Assembly: GCA_036345935.2 (NCBI GenBank)
Contig: JADWOT020001282.1
Span: 1-64,000, forward strand
Origin: Taenia hydatigena
Taxonomy: Eukaryota > Platyhelminthes > Cestoda > Cyclophyllidea > Taeniidae
Direction of reading: 5' to 3'
DNA: 64,000 nucleotides
Position 1 is the first letter of the stretch. Each line of letters starts with the position of its first letter. Below the pieces are notes generated by a model, which was not told where the DNA came from, did no database searches, and worked only from the letters and a program-made list of their open reading frames with translations. Position numbers and translations under genes: made by a program. This document shows, one piece after another, positions 26,788 through 40,497 of the stretch.

Positions 26788-26961
26788 ATTGTTTACAAAC
26801 TTCCTCAACCAGACTTATGTTGGCAAAACTTGGTGACTAACGGATCACTTGCCTATATTAGCAATGATTTGGCCTTAAACACCTCCATTTTTGGCCCCAC
26901 GCTTGCAGTCTGGCACATGTGTCAGGCACTGGTGCTGGGAAGCGGAGGCTATCATTTATAG
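26788..26961 (+). pseudogene. Class I histone deacetylase fragment (HDAC8-like), decayed
   Basis: The frame reads IVYKLPQPDL, then NGSLAYISNDLALNTSIFG, and ends ALVLGSGGYHL followed by TAG at 26959. Order and spacing match the late catalytic region of class I deacetylases: QPD, then the GADSL-x-x-DP-L-x-x-FN block, then the LVLGGGGY glycine loop. Key positions are damaged. The GAD motif reads TNG, GGGGY reads GSGGY, and the family's conserved continuation after the loop (NTARCW) is replaced by a stop. The aspartate of the DP motif survives in the ND pair. A live but divergent exon is possible; decay looks likelier. No other deacetylase exon was found nearby. Confidence 0.45.
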
Positions 26962-29232
26962 CTTACAGAAGTACTGTCGAAAAATGCTCGAAAAGTAAAT
27001 GAGGCCCTCTCACAAATAATCTCATCAGCAATTTGGTAGACAAGGTCCTACGTGGTCTTAGAGACTAAAATGTTTCCGTTTTAACCGAGTTACCGCCTTT
27101 GCTCTCTTCATGGAAAAAAACGAAAAAAGTAGGAGAACCATTTTTTAATTCGAGGCTGTAATTTTCCGGTTTTTGGAATGTGAACACTTCAAGCGGTCTG
27201 CAGACCATTACATGCGAAACAAATCGTGATGGTGTTAATATGGGGGTGCATTCGGTGTGCAAACGCTTTGAAGTGGACAGAGGGTAGAGGAAGTGACCAA
27301 AATAAGAACTACCTAGTAATCTTTAGGGTTTTGTCTTGTCTGAACCGTTCATGCATTCGGTTGATGCTTATTTTTTGCACCATCCCAACTTTTATCTATC
27401 ATTGGGGTTAGGCATTCTAGACGCATTAATATAGACCAGTATGTAGGTGCAGGAGCCGCTAGGCAAGCAATCTGTCATTCTGCTTAGCAGCATGGGGTCT
27501 TTTTGAATATAGGGCATCGGTTATTAAGTGGCGGACAATGATAGGCAAATCCAATAAATCACTTTTAAATGGCTTAGTTAAATGTAGCACAGTTAAACTG
27601 ACGATGAGCTTACAGAAGTGTGAAATTCAGCTAAACTCAGTTTGCAAGACACAAAATCAATTCACACCCTCAACGTTCAACCGAGCAAGCTTATGCGCAT
27701 GACCGCAAGTTGTAAAAAGTCCCTGAAAGTAGAGTAGAGACAAATTTTGAATACCTGTGCTGAGCACTAACCGACGACCAGGCATTTGTCAAAAGAATGA
27801 GGTCAAGGCATCGGTGGTAATCAATGACGCGTCTATCCATCAGTTGGGGCTAAACACGTCACAGCTGTTTTATTGGTTATCTAACAACCTTTACTGCTAT
27901 GCAGCAGTTGCGAGTCGTTCCACGTCTGTAGGTGTAAGCGCCTTCAATTATGATGATCAAACTGGTGCATTTAGGCTGCAACAAAATGAGTTCGCAACCG
28001 ACTTACTTAGATAATTGCCTGACTGAAGAACTACCAATAGATTAAAGACTATACTTATTTTAACTTCATATTGCTCTATGTTGCTAATGCCACTGCTCTG
28101 GCCGCCGCTTTTTCTAAACGCAGAGTAGCTGAGTCTTATCCTGTCCCTTTTCATTTGAATTCAGAAAGCAGTCAATTAGGTACATGTTTGCAGGTACTTA
28201 AGCGCTTCCAATTCTATTAGCAACGTCTTGATTCATGCGAATCGTACACCGACAAGCTGATTCAGGAGGTACTCCTCGGCTATCATAACCTGTAAATTAT
28301 CAAGTAGAAGGCGCAGCCACAAATAAAATTAAATTAGAAGCCTTGTTTCATAAATGAGACGTAGTAACTATATCAGTGGCTAATAATCACGTTTCTAAAG
28401 GGACGCATTAACATCTAAATCACTATTAGGGCGTTCCAATTCATCCTGGCGACTGCTCACTAGTCACCAATTAGGTTGTTACAGCTAACAAATTCAGAAA
28501 AATTAGCAATAGCCCAATTTGATGCAAATGCATACTTAAGCGTTCGCTTGCAGTTGCTGCGCGATAAACGCAAATGCTGAAATTTTGAATTCGTCTAAAT
28601 AGTTAAAAGGCCGACAATATCAATCAACTGCGCGCAGATTGGCGAAAATTGCTTGACTACTTTCAGCGGAGCTACGATTTGTTCAACCATTACAAAGTCC
28701 AATCACTACGGTTGCTCTGATTTGATAGAGCCTGGAGAAATTCAGAGGGGATGAATCAGACTTCTTATAAGGAAGCCAATATTGGCGGCCCTCAGGGCAT
28801 TTTCGCGCAGAAAGCCTTGCACATGCACAATAAGATACGTTCTTAGCATGCAAATAATGCTGTTAATGGCCCGTCGTCACTTTAGCAAAAGCACATGTTA
28901 GCTGCTATAAATCGGCATAATCTCCTGTTTTCCATGCGCCAATGAAAGCCAAACTGCGATCACATCCACTCCAGACTGGATGAAGCTAGGGATCGGCGTA
29001 GTGTGCTCGATACAATTCGCACTTAAAGAAACTGAAGTGTGCTTGTTTGAAGCCGCCCTATATCTCATACAGTAAGGCGTAGCAGTTGTAGTGCTCCTTA
29101 AGCTTACCTATTCACTCATCTGCCTACCTGTCTATCTAATCTGCGCTTAAATTATCCGATGACGCAGTTTGACAAACAAACGTGAAACTATTAGCATTAG
29201 TTTATTCACGCATGCATTAAACATTCTTTTAA
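26962..29232. other. No gene supported
   Basis: Short frames only. An 85-codon + strand frame at 27757-28014 has no motif. A degenerate CTAC/CTGC-type tetranucleotide tract lies around 29110-29145, downstream of the T-box gene on its own strand. Confidence 0.45.
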
Positions 29233-29238
29233 TTTATT
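29233..29238 (-). terminator. Polyadenylation signal of the T-box gene
   Basis: The - strand reads AATAAA here, about 83 bp after the T-box stop codon, a normal place for a canonical cleavage signal. No competing AATAAA lies between it and the stop. Confidence 0.6.
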
Positions 29239-29320
29239 TGGAAAGCAAAAAGCATGCATAGCCCCCCTTATAAGCACACGCAACCAGGTCTGAATGCCTG
29301 GAAGTGAAAGACCAAAATAA

Positions 29321-31082
29321 CTATTTTAAGAGGCGCTGACGACTTCTAAATGCTTTGGCATACGGATTTCTACTGATCTTTGCGTCTGAAATGCGTTTAT
29401 TGCGATAGACAGTTACGGCTATGAATTCTGTCTCTGGAATGACATAGGTACCTACATGCTCGAGACCTGCTGGAGAACCTATGTGCAATACTTTCGCATT
29501 CGATTGATACGCAGATGCTTCTTCAGGCGCCAAGTGGCGTACTATATGGTAGCGCGGAATGTAGATCTGCATGCTGCGGGCAAATATCTAGGCGGGAATA
29601 TAGCAGGACTCAGAATAAACCTTGCGGCAATCAATTTACCAAGATGTAAAATAAAACTTGCATTAGCAAAGATATTGATTACCTGATTCTTTATTTTTGC
29701 GGTGCAGACATTGTTGGTGATCTTAACTAATTTAAAATCAACGCCACAAGCCATCAATCTCGAACCTTTCTCGCATGGGTTGCGTGACACGTAGATGTGA
29801 GAAGCTAAAAGAAACACAAAGACGTCCATTGGGGTCATACATACAAGGAAGGGGTCTGTGCAGCTATTTACAAAGAAGAGTCTTCTACACTTCAATACAC
29901 ATAGATTTGATGGAGGTGGATGACAAAGGGTCCGACAGGATATCCATTGGCCAGACTGAAATTTGTAGATAACCCGATCTTTTGGCATCAAGTCCATGAA
30001 AAATGTGTACTTCTCATCAACCTCCAAGCCCTCAACGTTTACTGTCAGTGTAGGAAATATCCTTCTGCAACAGATTGTCTGATTGTATTAGATCACTAAG
30101 CAAAGGGATGCAGGTTGACAAAAAGAATTTTGAATTTCGAAATCATTTACCTGCCATTCTTGCTGGTAATCATCTCCATACGGTAAGGCCACGTAGCCTG
30201 CCACGACGCCTTGTCACGCAATCGCAGAGTAATTGTCGGACGTTGCGATGACTTAGAAAACTCAAAATCTGACCCTGCCACGCAAATGGATGAGAACTCC
30301 TCCCTTTCACTGTTAAAGTGTGCATGCCACACGTTGGGCACTGCCTGACTGATGGCCAATAGGTCCGAGTGCAGGTCCTGCCTCACAACCGACGGAAGAG
30401 TGGATGGACTTGTTTGCACTTCTAATCGGGCTGATGCACTACCCACTGCTGCTTTAGGTGGTAGTCCTTCGCAGCTGTCTCCATGTCTTGTTTTAATCTT
30501 GCTGACTGTATGTAGGACACTGAGAGAAGGATTGGTAGGTTGATATGTGTGTTGTGGCATTATACTAAAAGGTGACCAATTACCTGTCCTAGTCGAAGCG
30601 CCTTTCCGGTAGTCTAGAGCATTGTCGAGGCAACTTTTCTGCTGTGGTGCTTGATTTTGCTGCAGTCTATGAGCGGCGTTTGAGCCTTCATAGCAGTGCA
30701 AATTTTGGTCATAAGCAAATGTGGTCAGATCTGGCTTGAAATACGTAATCTCATCGCAGTCAATTTGGCATTGTCTTGATGACGAGTAAGGCAAACCTTG
30801 CTGGGAAGGATAGCATATCCTGGAGTCTGCGTTGTTAAAATGTAGGACCGACTCATGATGAAAACCTGCGGAATAGGGTAGTGCGTCAAAGGCCGTCCCT
30901 AAATATCGCACTGGTATCAAAGTGCGTTGCACGTTCTGTGTCTCTGCTGGCAAGTGCTCATTTGCACCAAATGAAAAGGCGGGCATAGCCACCGAAGCTA
31001 ACATTTGAGGAGGAAAGCAGTGATTGTCATTTTCCTGCTCTTTGCCGTGTATATGTGGCGGCCATCTGGGACTAACATACAT
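29321..31082 (-). CDS. T-box transcription factor, four exons
   Basis: This encodes a nuclear sequence-specific DNA-binding factor. Exons on the - strand are 31082-30151, 30064-about 29901, 29804-29683 and 29587-29321, about 494 residues in all. Exon 1 starts at an ATG four codons after an in-frame stop and carries roughly 280 residues of unrecognised N-terminal sequence before the T-box begins (LRDKASWQATW, EMITSKNGR). Exon 2 continues RIFPTLTVNVEG, YTFFMDLMPKD and YKFQSGQW. Exon 3 has HIYVSRNPCEKGSRLM and FKLVKITNN. Exon 4 has IFARSMQIYIPRYHIV, IPETEFIAV and NPYAKAF. Introns are 86-96 bp with good acceptors (ctgttgcag, gtttcttttag). The exon 2 donor is uncertain: 29901 and 29925 both keep phase. 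Closest by eye to Brachyury and TBX2/3-type boxes, but divergent. The stop falls directly after the domain, so no C-terminal regulatory region is seen. Confidence 0.88.
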
Positions 31083-34000
31083 TGGGATATTTTACTGGAA
31101 GTCTAAAAGCAAAATGGATGCGTTGAACAACAGCATCCAAACAACAACAGCAACGAACAACAACAGGTGTTTGTAAGCGCATATTGATGCAACTGCTTTT
31201 AATGAACGTGCAGGACTACGATCCATGCGCTACGTATGCATTCCATGTAGGGGTTAATGACACTCAGCAGTGTCAGAACAGATAACACGATGAACAACCC
31301 ACCTACTTACCCACCCGCCTGCTTGCCCCGTAATCAGCACAGCTTAATGCACGTGCTAAATAGTGAAACATCACTGCCAGATGACACATAAAATAGATTC
31401 ATTGACCAATTGGCTAACGCATGGGCTGGGGATTCATCAGCCACCAATGGAAGCGCTTCCGTTTGTTCCAAGATCCATAAGCCTTGGATGCAGTTGCGTT
31501 AATAATTTCGTGACTTTTACATTAGCATACTCTGCATTGTTTGGGACAAAAAAATGTTTTATTTAAAGTAGAGTTTTGTGTTTTGGCTACGACTGGCAAG
31601 AATAAGTTAATGGCAATGCCTATGAAACCGATTTTAACTTAAGCACGGTTTTCTAATGCTCTCTTGCAGCACGGATTGACAGTAAATGCATGAGAGAATG
31701 TAGATGAACTGAAATGATGCATTAATTTGTTGTTAGCACCTTAGTGGAATTTGAAGTAAGTAAAGCTTGTTAAATATTTTTATGAAAGCACAGCATAGCT
31801 CTGGAATCATGATCAGGGTAAAATGAACTTAGTTAAAGGACATCATTGAGACAGATGAGCAATGGAGTATGAACAAGTAAAGGAACTTTTTAGAACAAAA
31901 ATGCTTTTGATTACACCTGAAAAACAAATGTTGAAAAATCTCTGTGACTTCCTTAGGTGGACAATTAACCAAATGCACGAGCAGTCGGGTCTAAAATAAT
32001 AAAACTGTCAAAATATTTGATTTTAGTGTGCCGTTCGAAATTCTTCGCAGAAGTTGCTACAACACAGCAATAGTTCCAAAGAGTAAGAAAGCACTACAGG
32101 CATTTAAACACGTTTTGGCCTAAGGCGCTGTCACGTTCAAAGGGAGTAGAAGGGTTCAGGTCATGGTGGCACACCTTTATGGTCTCTGAACTTAGTCACG
32201 TCATTTAACGCCTGCAAACGTGACTCTTACTTGGCCGGAAGGGTGAGCAGCAAAGGTCAGCCTCACTCAAGCCAAAATACGAACTAGATGTACATAGAAG
32301 CAAACGATGTTTTTAAAATCGTCTTAGTACAATCATTGCGATACCGTCTTTATATTTTTGCCGGACCCAAGATCACGACCAGAGTGCATGGCGATAAGAA
32401 AGGACTAAAGCGAATAGATTTGTCTAAGATGCCTGCTTTAGACTAAATGCAGGGCAGCGTTATTAAACACAAGCACACGTTTATTCTCCAGATGATGACG
32501 AACCATTTGGGTCACAGTAATTTGGGCAGTCATTCTTTAGCGGTAGCGGCTGAAAGGGAGTGGTAAAACTCAAAGCATCTTTAAATATAGACATGAGACT
32601 AAAACCCACAGCAGCTTAAACACGAGGCAACCTTCATTTCAGCCATGTAGTTGCATTCGTGAGGTATAGGATATCAAGGCAAACAACCACTTAGATACGT
32701 GAGTATAAGTTGTACTGGTAATCCTACTCTCAAAAGCCCTAATTTGCTAGCAAGTGAGGCAACAGGTGCTCACATGGTTTAGCTTACCCTTGAACTTGTT
32801 GTGCCGGACTCACAAACAGCGCCCTATAATGGGAAAAGTCTGGATCCTATTACACCACTTCTCAAGAACCGTCCAAATTGTAATCTTAGGTAGTAAGAAT
32901 CTTGCCTTCAAGCCAATGTTTAAAAATTGGTCTAATCCGACTGAGTAGTTGCGTATAATCAATGCCTGTATGGAGTAAGTCATGATTTATGCAGTCTGTG
33001 ATACGAATTATTACGTCACATCATATGTTAAAACCCGCCATATCACAGCTTGCTAGTAAAACTCACACTGCACTGTGTTTAACAAATAAATATGCGTGAA
33101 TTTCTCACTTCGCCTCCAGGTATCACAATCATACGTGGACTGATTAGTGAGTCACTGGTGGCTGCGTCCCTACCAAATCCAGATTAAGTTTGCTTCGTGC
33201 TTAAATCGTTGATTTCGTGAGGTGTTTGCAATCGTCTTGGCTGTTTTTACAGGACTTTAGCTTAATCGCCATTGCATATATTACCACATGCCGGTTTTCC
33301 ACAATAGGTAGAGGGGCGTGAACTCTCTAGGTCTATGTGGTGGTTTGTGAAATCCCATATTCTCCTGCAAGTACCATGCTGCTAATGGCACAACGATTTC
33401 TGACATTGGCCGACGACAGCGTATAGTGCACTTGTCAGAAATATATGCGATTCTCCTTCACAGTGTTTCTCAGGGCGTTCTATACCAAGTGCTTCAGGTT
33501 GGCCCAAAGGCGCTTAAAGTGGTTTTGAATGCGAAGCAGATTGGTGAATCTGTGCATGTGTAATTTAACACACGACTTCGAGATTTCAAAACACTTTCCT
33601 TAGTTTGAACAAAATTCTACACTTGTTACTGTTCTGAAGTTAACTTCCACTGAGTCTGCAAGCTGCTAAGGGCATAAGCGCAACCTTTGCAGCCATTTTA
33701 GTTATTAATGAAGTTGTACTTTTAGTAACTACACTTGGGAGGGGAAACTGGCGTGTGGTCGCCATTCATATCATGCAGTGCACTGTGTTTTAGAAAGTCA
33801 TTTTATCTAAAAAAACTGACCAGTTTCTTAAAAAAATAGGTTTGTTAATAAATCGCAACCAAACAAATTATGAAATGCAGCATGTTATGCCATTTATTAG
33901 CCATTAATAGGTAGTTCGAGCAGAATCAAATCATCCGAGTCATGCCGTGCAGCAATGGGATGGTCTTTGGCCTAATCACAACAATCCATGTTGTCGCACT

Positions 34001-37000
34001 CTGTGTTAATATAAGTGTAGGTAAGTTTAATTTCCTTCAACATGACTTATCAATCTTTGAATATTCACATCTTTGCCATGTGTGATGATGACAGCGACCA
34101 CTCATTGCTTCGGAGAAAGGTTTCATAAAAAGTAGTCGCATGGGCATAGGGCTAGTCGCAGCAACTCTATACTGGAACAGAATAACTGCATTTTCAATTC
34201 ATGTCTATGACTTGCCTAGGGTTGTTCAAGGCAAATTGGAATTCTTGTTCTCGGTCTACCATTTAGTTTACAAGTTCCAAAGCAATTAACGCATTCTCCC
34301 AAATCCATGCAGGGTAGGACCTTTTGAGATCCTTGAGAGGGATGATCAAATAGCTAACGTTAAGTGCACTAACTCACACTCAAATTCACTTAAGATGCGG
34401 TCGTGCTAAATATGGCAAGTCCTGCTTCAAGGTTTAGCAAAGGTGAAATTGAGAGCTGATGCTGATGCAACTTTCTGAATCAACAAAATTAACGCAAGCC
34501 CGTTGTGAATCATCAGTTACCTTAGCCTAAAATCTACTTATAAGATCAAAAAGGCGCTTTTAATAAAGAACCTATAATTAAGTGAATTTTATTCTTTCGG
34601 TCTAAAAGTATGACAGTTTTGCTCATTTAAATTCACAAATTCCACATTCTGCGTTGTGGATTTACTACAATTTTATGCGAAAATCTACTAGGGTGCGCCA
34701 AGGCCATCAGCGCAGAGTCTGCGATTACTACCATAGCGCTATCAAATGAGATGGCATAAACGAATTGCTAATAAGCCTATGAGACAGCTACGAAGCCACG
34801 TCAGAAGCTAAAAACGTGGTGGCATTACGCTTTTCCGCCTTACTTCTTGGACACGATTTTTATTAAAGTTTGCCTTAAAACTGATTAATTAACATCCATC
34901 AACACACCAGGTTCAGTTACTCACAAGGCCTCGTTGGAGAATGATTTAACCAGCCTCACGCAATCTTTGGCTGGGCATGCTATGCTCTAATCTCCACATT
35001 ATTAAGCCGAACCATCACAAACGTTTGATTCCAAAGCCCAAATAATAATCTTGGTACGTCTATATATCAATCTAATGGATTGCATCTGGGTGGATGGCTA
35101 TTGCTACGCATTCGCGGCAGTTACGTTTTTAAGTTCAATTTCGCACAGCAAAGACTAATTCAAGTGGCCCTAATCCGAGTCGGATTGCATGCTTCCTCTA
35201 GAAAGCAGATAAAATGGCCCAAAAGGCAAGCAAATAAGTTGCGAATGTACTAACAGCAGACTGTTATTTCCCCGCATTTTCATCACGATTTACGTAAGCA
35301 CGACGTACTGACCAGCAACTAGTAGTAGTACATACAGCAAACGAAAAAGCTAAGGCCGACCAAAGTAGTGTCTCCAAGCTCATGCAAAAGTAGGATCATT
35401 GCAATGGTGTTGGACTATGGCAGACTGTTAGCACGCTCTTCTCTCTACACGATCGAGCCAAAGAGAAGACCGGTGATCCATTTGTGCGGGAAAGTTGCGA
35501 TTAAAGGAAAGACTTCGTCGATCTTCTGCCCCTTGTACCGCTTAATTATATGATCGTTCCAATGACACTGAATTGACCCGTGGGTTGAAAGGGCGAAGGA
35601 TTGGTGTGAGGAGGCTGTGGAGTAGACAGTAATGGAGTTGATCACTAAACGGCAGCGCGGTATATGAGAGAAGGAAACATCATAAGCTACAGTCACATTG
35701 CGTTAGTGTTGGTATGGTCCCTTTGTTTATGTGCAGGTCTTCTTGCATCATCCTTATGCACTGCTGCGAGTCACCCCAGTTTGCCTCATAAGTCGAGAAC
35801 GGCAGCAAGAAATCAGAACGGCAATTAAAAGTTAAATTTAAATTATCGTTAATTATGGTACTAAGTAGGCAAGAGAGTGCAGCTATATACTACAGTTATC
35901 ATAGTATGCCCCTTAAGCACCGGTCAGACCTAATCTGCCTACTTTACTTGAAGCGCGTACTTTGCTGATTTACGGGAGAACCGCTTCACGCACGTGGCGA
36001 AAAATATCATCAGCCATGGTCTGCTGCTACCATATATTATCGCCAGCTATGTGTTGTATTGATAATCAGCTCTTGCTGTCCTTACTACATTGATTGTGTC
36101 ATATGTTATTACCTTGAAGGCTAGTCGTTTGCATTAGCGTTGCCCACTAAACGCAAAATTTGCCATTAGGTCCCCAACGAAATAGAATTTTTTCATTCCT
36201 AGGTCTAGCATTCTATTTGCTATGCCGGATTGAAGTGGAGCATGGTTTGATTTCTTTCAAGTGCAAAGAAGAAACGGAGCAAAGCCGCAAGAGAATATGG
36301 TGTTATTACCAACTTTGATTGCTGTGTTGGCAAGTAGTAAGGACTAAAATAATATCGAGACAGTCTCTTACCGCCTTTACAAGCTCATGCTAGAATGCAG
36401 CTCAGGTCAAAGAGATTACTAGGTATGGAAGGAACCCGCATCGGCGACTTCAAAGTCCATGGTATGGCAGCCGAAATAACTGTAAAATCAGCGTTATAAT
36501 ACTGCGTCTAATGTGTGACCTAAGTATGAACGAAATTCCGTCAGGGCGCGTTCGCAGCGACAAGAATCTTTTATCCAAATCTTCCGGCTAATATGTATGA
36601 GTGCGCGAATAGCATTGTCGTTTGTGCAAGTTTTGCACTTTGCTAAAAGGCAATTTCTCCATCTCGCTAGCTAATTTATAGATCATTTGTATTTTGTCAG
36701 AAATCTAGCCATGATTGCCACTTACAATACAGGGACGTTTGATGCTCCTGGTATTGCCTGGTACTAAAGTTGGTAATCTGAATGGGGAATTTTTACCATT
36801 ATACCGCAGAGCTTCCCGACCATAATTCGCAGTCCGATTGCCTAACAGGTTGCAACACCTGCCAGTCTAGTAGCAAAAGGCCCGTTCTGCTAGGCATCGG
36901 AGTGGCCTAGCAAAAAAGATCTATTAGCACCAGTCTGCTCTTCATGACTGATAACTTACTGGGATGAGTTATCGCAGCATAGTTCCAAACTAGGGTCTGA

Positions 37001-40000
37001 GTAATTCCAAAATTTACTTTACCCATAAAGGTCCTACCAGAGAGCACATAGAATGGTGTGCGTTCCTTGGCGTCATTGACAGGTACGATGATATAACTTT
37101 GTAGTTATGAGCTAGTCTTCAATGTTTACGTGATCTTCACGCAGAGCCAGATCCGCCAGCGCTTCAGCAGTACAAGAGGTCGCTTGTTTAACTCGTCTAC
37201 TTTAGCCCTCGAATCCAGCAAGAAGGAGTTTTATTTATCAAAATCATATCTGTTATTGTAATTTGGCCATGCTAGGTAAAACTTTAGCAAAATGTGTGCT
37301 TTGAACTCTCCTCTGACTTGTTGAAGCTAACAACTCCTTTGATGTGAGATATCATCCAACTCAATACTTCTTGTTTAAGTGGCGCCATGACTGCAGTTTT
37401 GTTCGTTTAATTTAACCTGATAGCCTTGTGCTGGTCGCGTGCAGCAGTGCTAGCAGTAACTACCAAAATGGAAGCAGAGGTGAGCTGGGTTGTTCAGATC
37501 TTGACAAGCGTTTCTTATTCACCTTAATCTAGATCCATTTGTCATCGCTAAATTGTTAAGTTGTTTATCAGCACAAAATTTTTGTATTTTACTCATTACC
37601 CAATCAAAAATCACTCTCTTCAAGGCAAAATAGCATGATTTTAAGATCGCTAACCTCCCTGGGAGAGCACGTAGAACAATATGCAGTATAGAGGGTCTCG
37701 GAACATATTTCAATTAGAAAAACAACATGCTTGTCTTAGTGTTTTGTGGTGCTTGAAGCATTAAGGCGAGAAAAATATGCATTTGTGGTTCACCATCAGG
37801 CATAAAAGCATCATACTCGCATAATCACTAGTAGAGCTGAATAATCGACTGCACGATGAAGAGATTCGGCCATAACTTCGTTGATTTCGGCATTCCGGGA
37901 CACATCTCTACCCTAATTTTATGTTAAGCGGAAATGAAACTTAAAGAAGTTACTAAAGTGAACTTTGAATTCGCCGAGTGTTTTAACGTAGAGGTGGATC
38001 CCTTAAAGACAAAAAGGACGCGCTTTCCGCCGTTCTACTACAATCATGCTAGATATTTATCACCAAGCTAAGGAAAAGACTGGTGTATGCACCAAACGAC
38101 GATAATCAGTAGACGGTCTATTATAAACGGCAGGTCTAAATTTAATCTTACTATTTAACTTAGTGAATTTACTCTACCAGCAAAAAGTGGAGCTGAACTT
38201 CTTCATCAGATGAAGCACTGAGATGGTCAAAGTTAGTTGTTTGCATCAGGATCATATGGCGTTTGCCAGTTCAGACGTTGTATACAGTTAATGCATCACA
38301 GGGCCTTGATATTTGAGTCACTAAGAGAGAGGTGACTTCTATTAGCAAAACACTGGGGAAGTTTATGCAAAATATGGCATAATGTTGCAGATTAAATGCT
38401 GCATCGCAAAGTTAAATGGCGAGTGCATGCGTCGTGCCACTAACATCAGTGCTTCATGCTTTTGTCAGGGTGGTGCCACCACTGACTTGCCCAACATTTG
38501 TGCGCAGCAACATCACACGTCTTCGTTGCAAAAGTCGAAATTTGATCCCATTTGATAGCGAATGAAAATGACACCATCAGCCGGTTCATTGCATAAGACC
38601 TTGCATGCAAGTAAAGGACTGCATGGTTAATTGCAATCGATCGGTAGTCTTATACCATTCGCCCCTTTTTAATCGCAGGCGTGAAGAAACAGCCCTTTGC
38701 TGAAGGAATAGAGCAGTCAGCTTACAAAATCAGTTCAAGTAACCATTAACGAAATATATCACCAGATACGCCATTTTAATAAATGGAAACTTGACTTTTT
38801 CTGTTTTTTTTTCTGAGTAATCGTGTTAAATCTATAGCCACTTTTTGACTCCATACCAAGTACCAGCAGGTGCAGGCAAATGTTGCAAACAAAACTTTAA
38901 AAAAGGAAATCATTCCTTTGGCGTTAATGTCAAGGTGGTAGTAATGTGGATCGTTTCTCACTTACTGCAAATACACATAAAAATGCTATGTAACTCTTCG
39001 ACTCGAGTAAATTTATTATCACATCGGAACTTTGCTGTTTGCTTTGAACTTCGACGGCATCGGCGGTCCGTGTGCGCCCAATGGTCGGAACAATGCAGAT
39101 CGTGGCGCATGCACTTTTTCACCTTAGTTGACCCATTAAAACAAGGTGCTACGTTGCACACTGCTTCCTTAAGAGCTGGCTGATCTGCGACTATGAGTTT
39201 CTCTAGATTAAGGAGCAAAAATCGACTAAGTCCGACGACAAGATGCACGGGTATGGAAGTAGAAAACCAAATGAATGGGTGGAGAGACAGATAAGTTAGT
39301 GACTAAGAGAAAAGAAATAGATAAAGCGTCAAATCACAGTGATCTTTTCTGAAATTCATTAAAAGCAGAAGGGTTGAATGTTGGGCTACCTGCTGCATTT
39401 TCTATATGGAGTGTATGTAGCGGTATTAAAGAGGCACGCCTAGTAATCATATAGTCGAGAGGCGGGAGGACGAAAATCAAAGCATTTTCTGGACGAGTGG
39501 GAAATTCTCACGAAGTAGACAGTGCCACCTCATGCCTTCTATTAATACACTACCCACTGATGTTCCGGCTAATGTAATGAGGATGTCAAAGAATATCTGA
39601 CCATCTCATTCCAGGAGTAGTAGCAGGAAAGCGGAGGAGAAGGAGGAAACCCCACATTGTTGGCAGCGTCGGTAGACCTTCACACAATTAAGGGTGGTAT
39701 AGGCTTAAAAGACTAAATCAAAACCGCCAAATTTATACCTTTGAGTATTTTGTTGACCCTTTGTGCACGTCTGAAAGATTTGTCTTCTGTGACAAAGACG
39801 CCACGGCCTCCCATGACTCCGATATCGACCGATGGTGTTCAGATTGCCATCATTCACCAGGAGCAGTCCCTTATCACGGGTCATTTTTAGTGTGAACGGA
39901 AAAGCGGTAAGAATGATGAGAAGTGCGCTAAACAGCATCAGTAACTAATAGAACAGGTCTTTCGAGGCTCACTGCCCTACAGGGCCATCAACTAGGTAGC

Positions 40001-40410
40001 TGTTCAGTTTAGAGTAAGAGTCCAACCACCTGTCATCCTAAGAAAATTTAGCGCAATAAAGATCAACTGTCCAAGCCAGCTAGTCAAATGTGCAATTGGT
40101 AAGCCTCAAAACCTTCACCTCCCATCGACTTCTTAAAAATTTAATTATTGTTAAAAATCCATGCCCTCACAACGGACACCTGGTGTTGGTATTCGCTTAA
40201 AATTAGGCTTGATAGCATGCGAGAAGCAGCGATTTTTGCCTCTTTTATCGAAAACACTGTAGTCAATAAATATACATACGTTACTTTGATTTCCTAACAG
40301 ATGCAAGTAGCTACGATGGAGATCAGGTGAAATTTGCCCCTGGTCGAAATACGCTAGCATCAATATCTAAAAGTGCATCGCAAAAAGACCCCTCCGGATA
40401 TCAATGCGGC
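31083..40410. other. Upstream and intergenic DNA, no gene supported
   Basis: A CAA-rich run (31130-31170) and a degenerate CCTAC/CCACC tract (31297-31330) lie just upstream of the T-box start on its strand and may be 5' untranslated or promoter sequence. A - strand stretch at 39119-39203 reads KLIVADQPALKEAVCNV with a donor-like ACTAAG|GTGAAA, and 39705-39938 has a hydrophobic start (MLFSALLIILTAFPFTLK), but neither could be chained to other exons. The rest shows no coding signal. Confidence 0.4.
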
Positions 40411-40416
40411 TTTAAT
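40411..40416 (-). terminator. Possible polyadenylation signal (ATTAAA)
   Basis: The - strand reads ATTAAA about 82 bp beyond the TAA that closes the membrane-protein exon at 40498. It is the common variant signal at the right distance, but it is short and could be chance. Confidence 0.3.
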
Positions 40417-40497
40417 AAGTTCAAAAATATAATAGCAATGGGTTTGATAATAGTGCACAACGGTCAGAAATATAGGAACCTTCGTCAACAGTTACAA

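Noticed and set aside
40180..40366. Two tempting - strand exon pieces (AYFDQGQISPDLHRS and FSIKEAKIAASRMLSS)
   Set aside because: Joining them would need a 19-bp intron, which is too short; at most one can be real.
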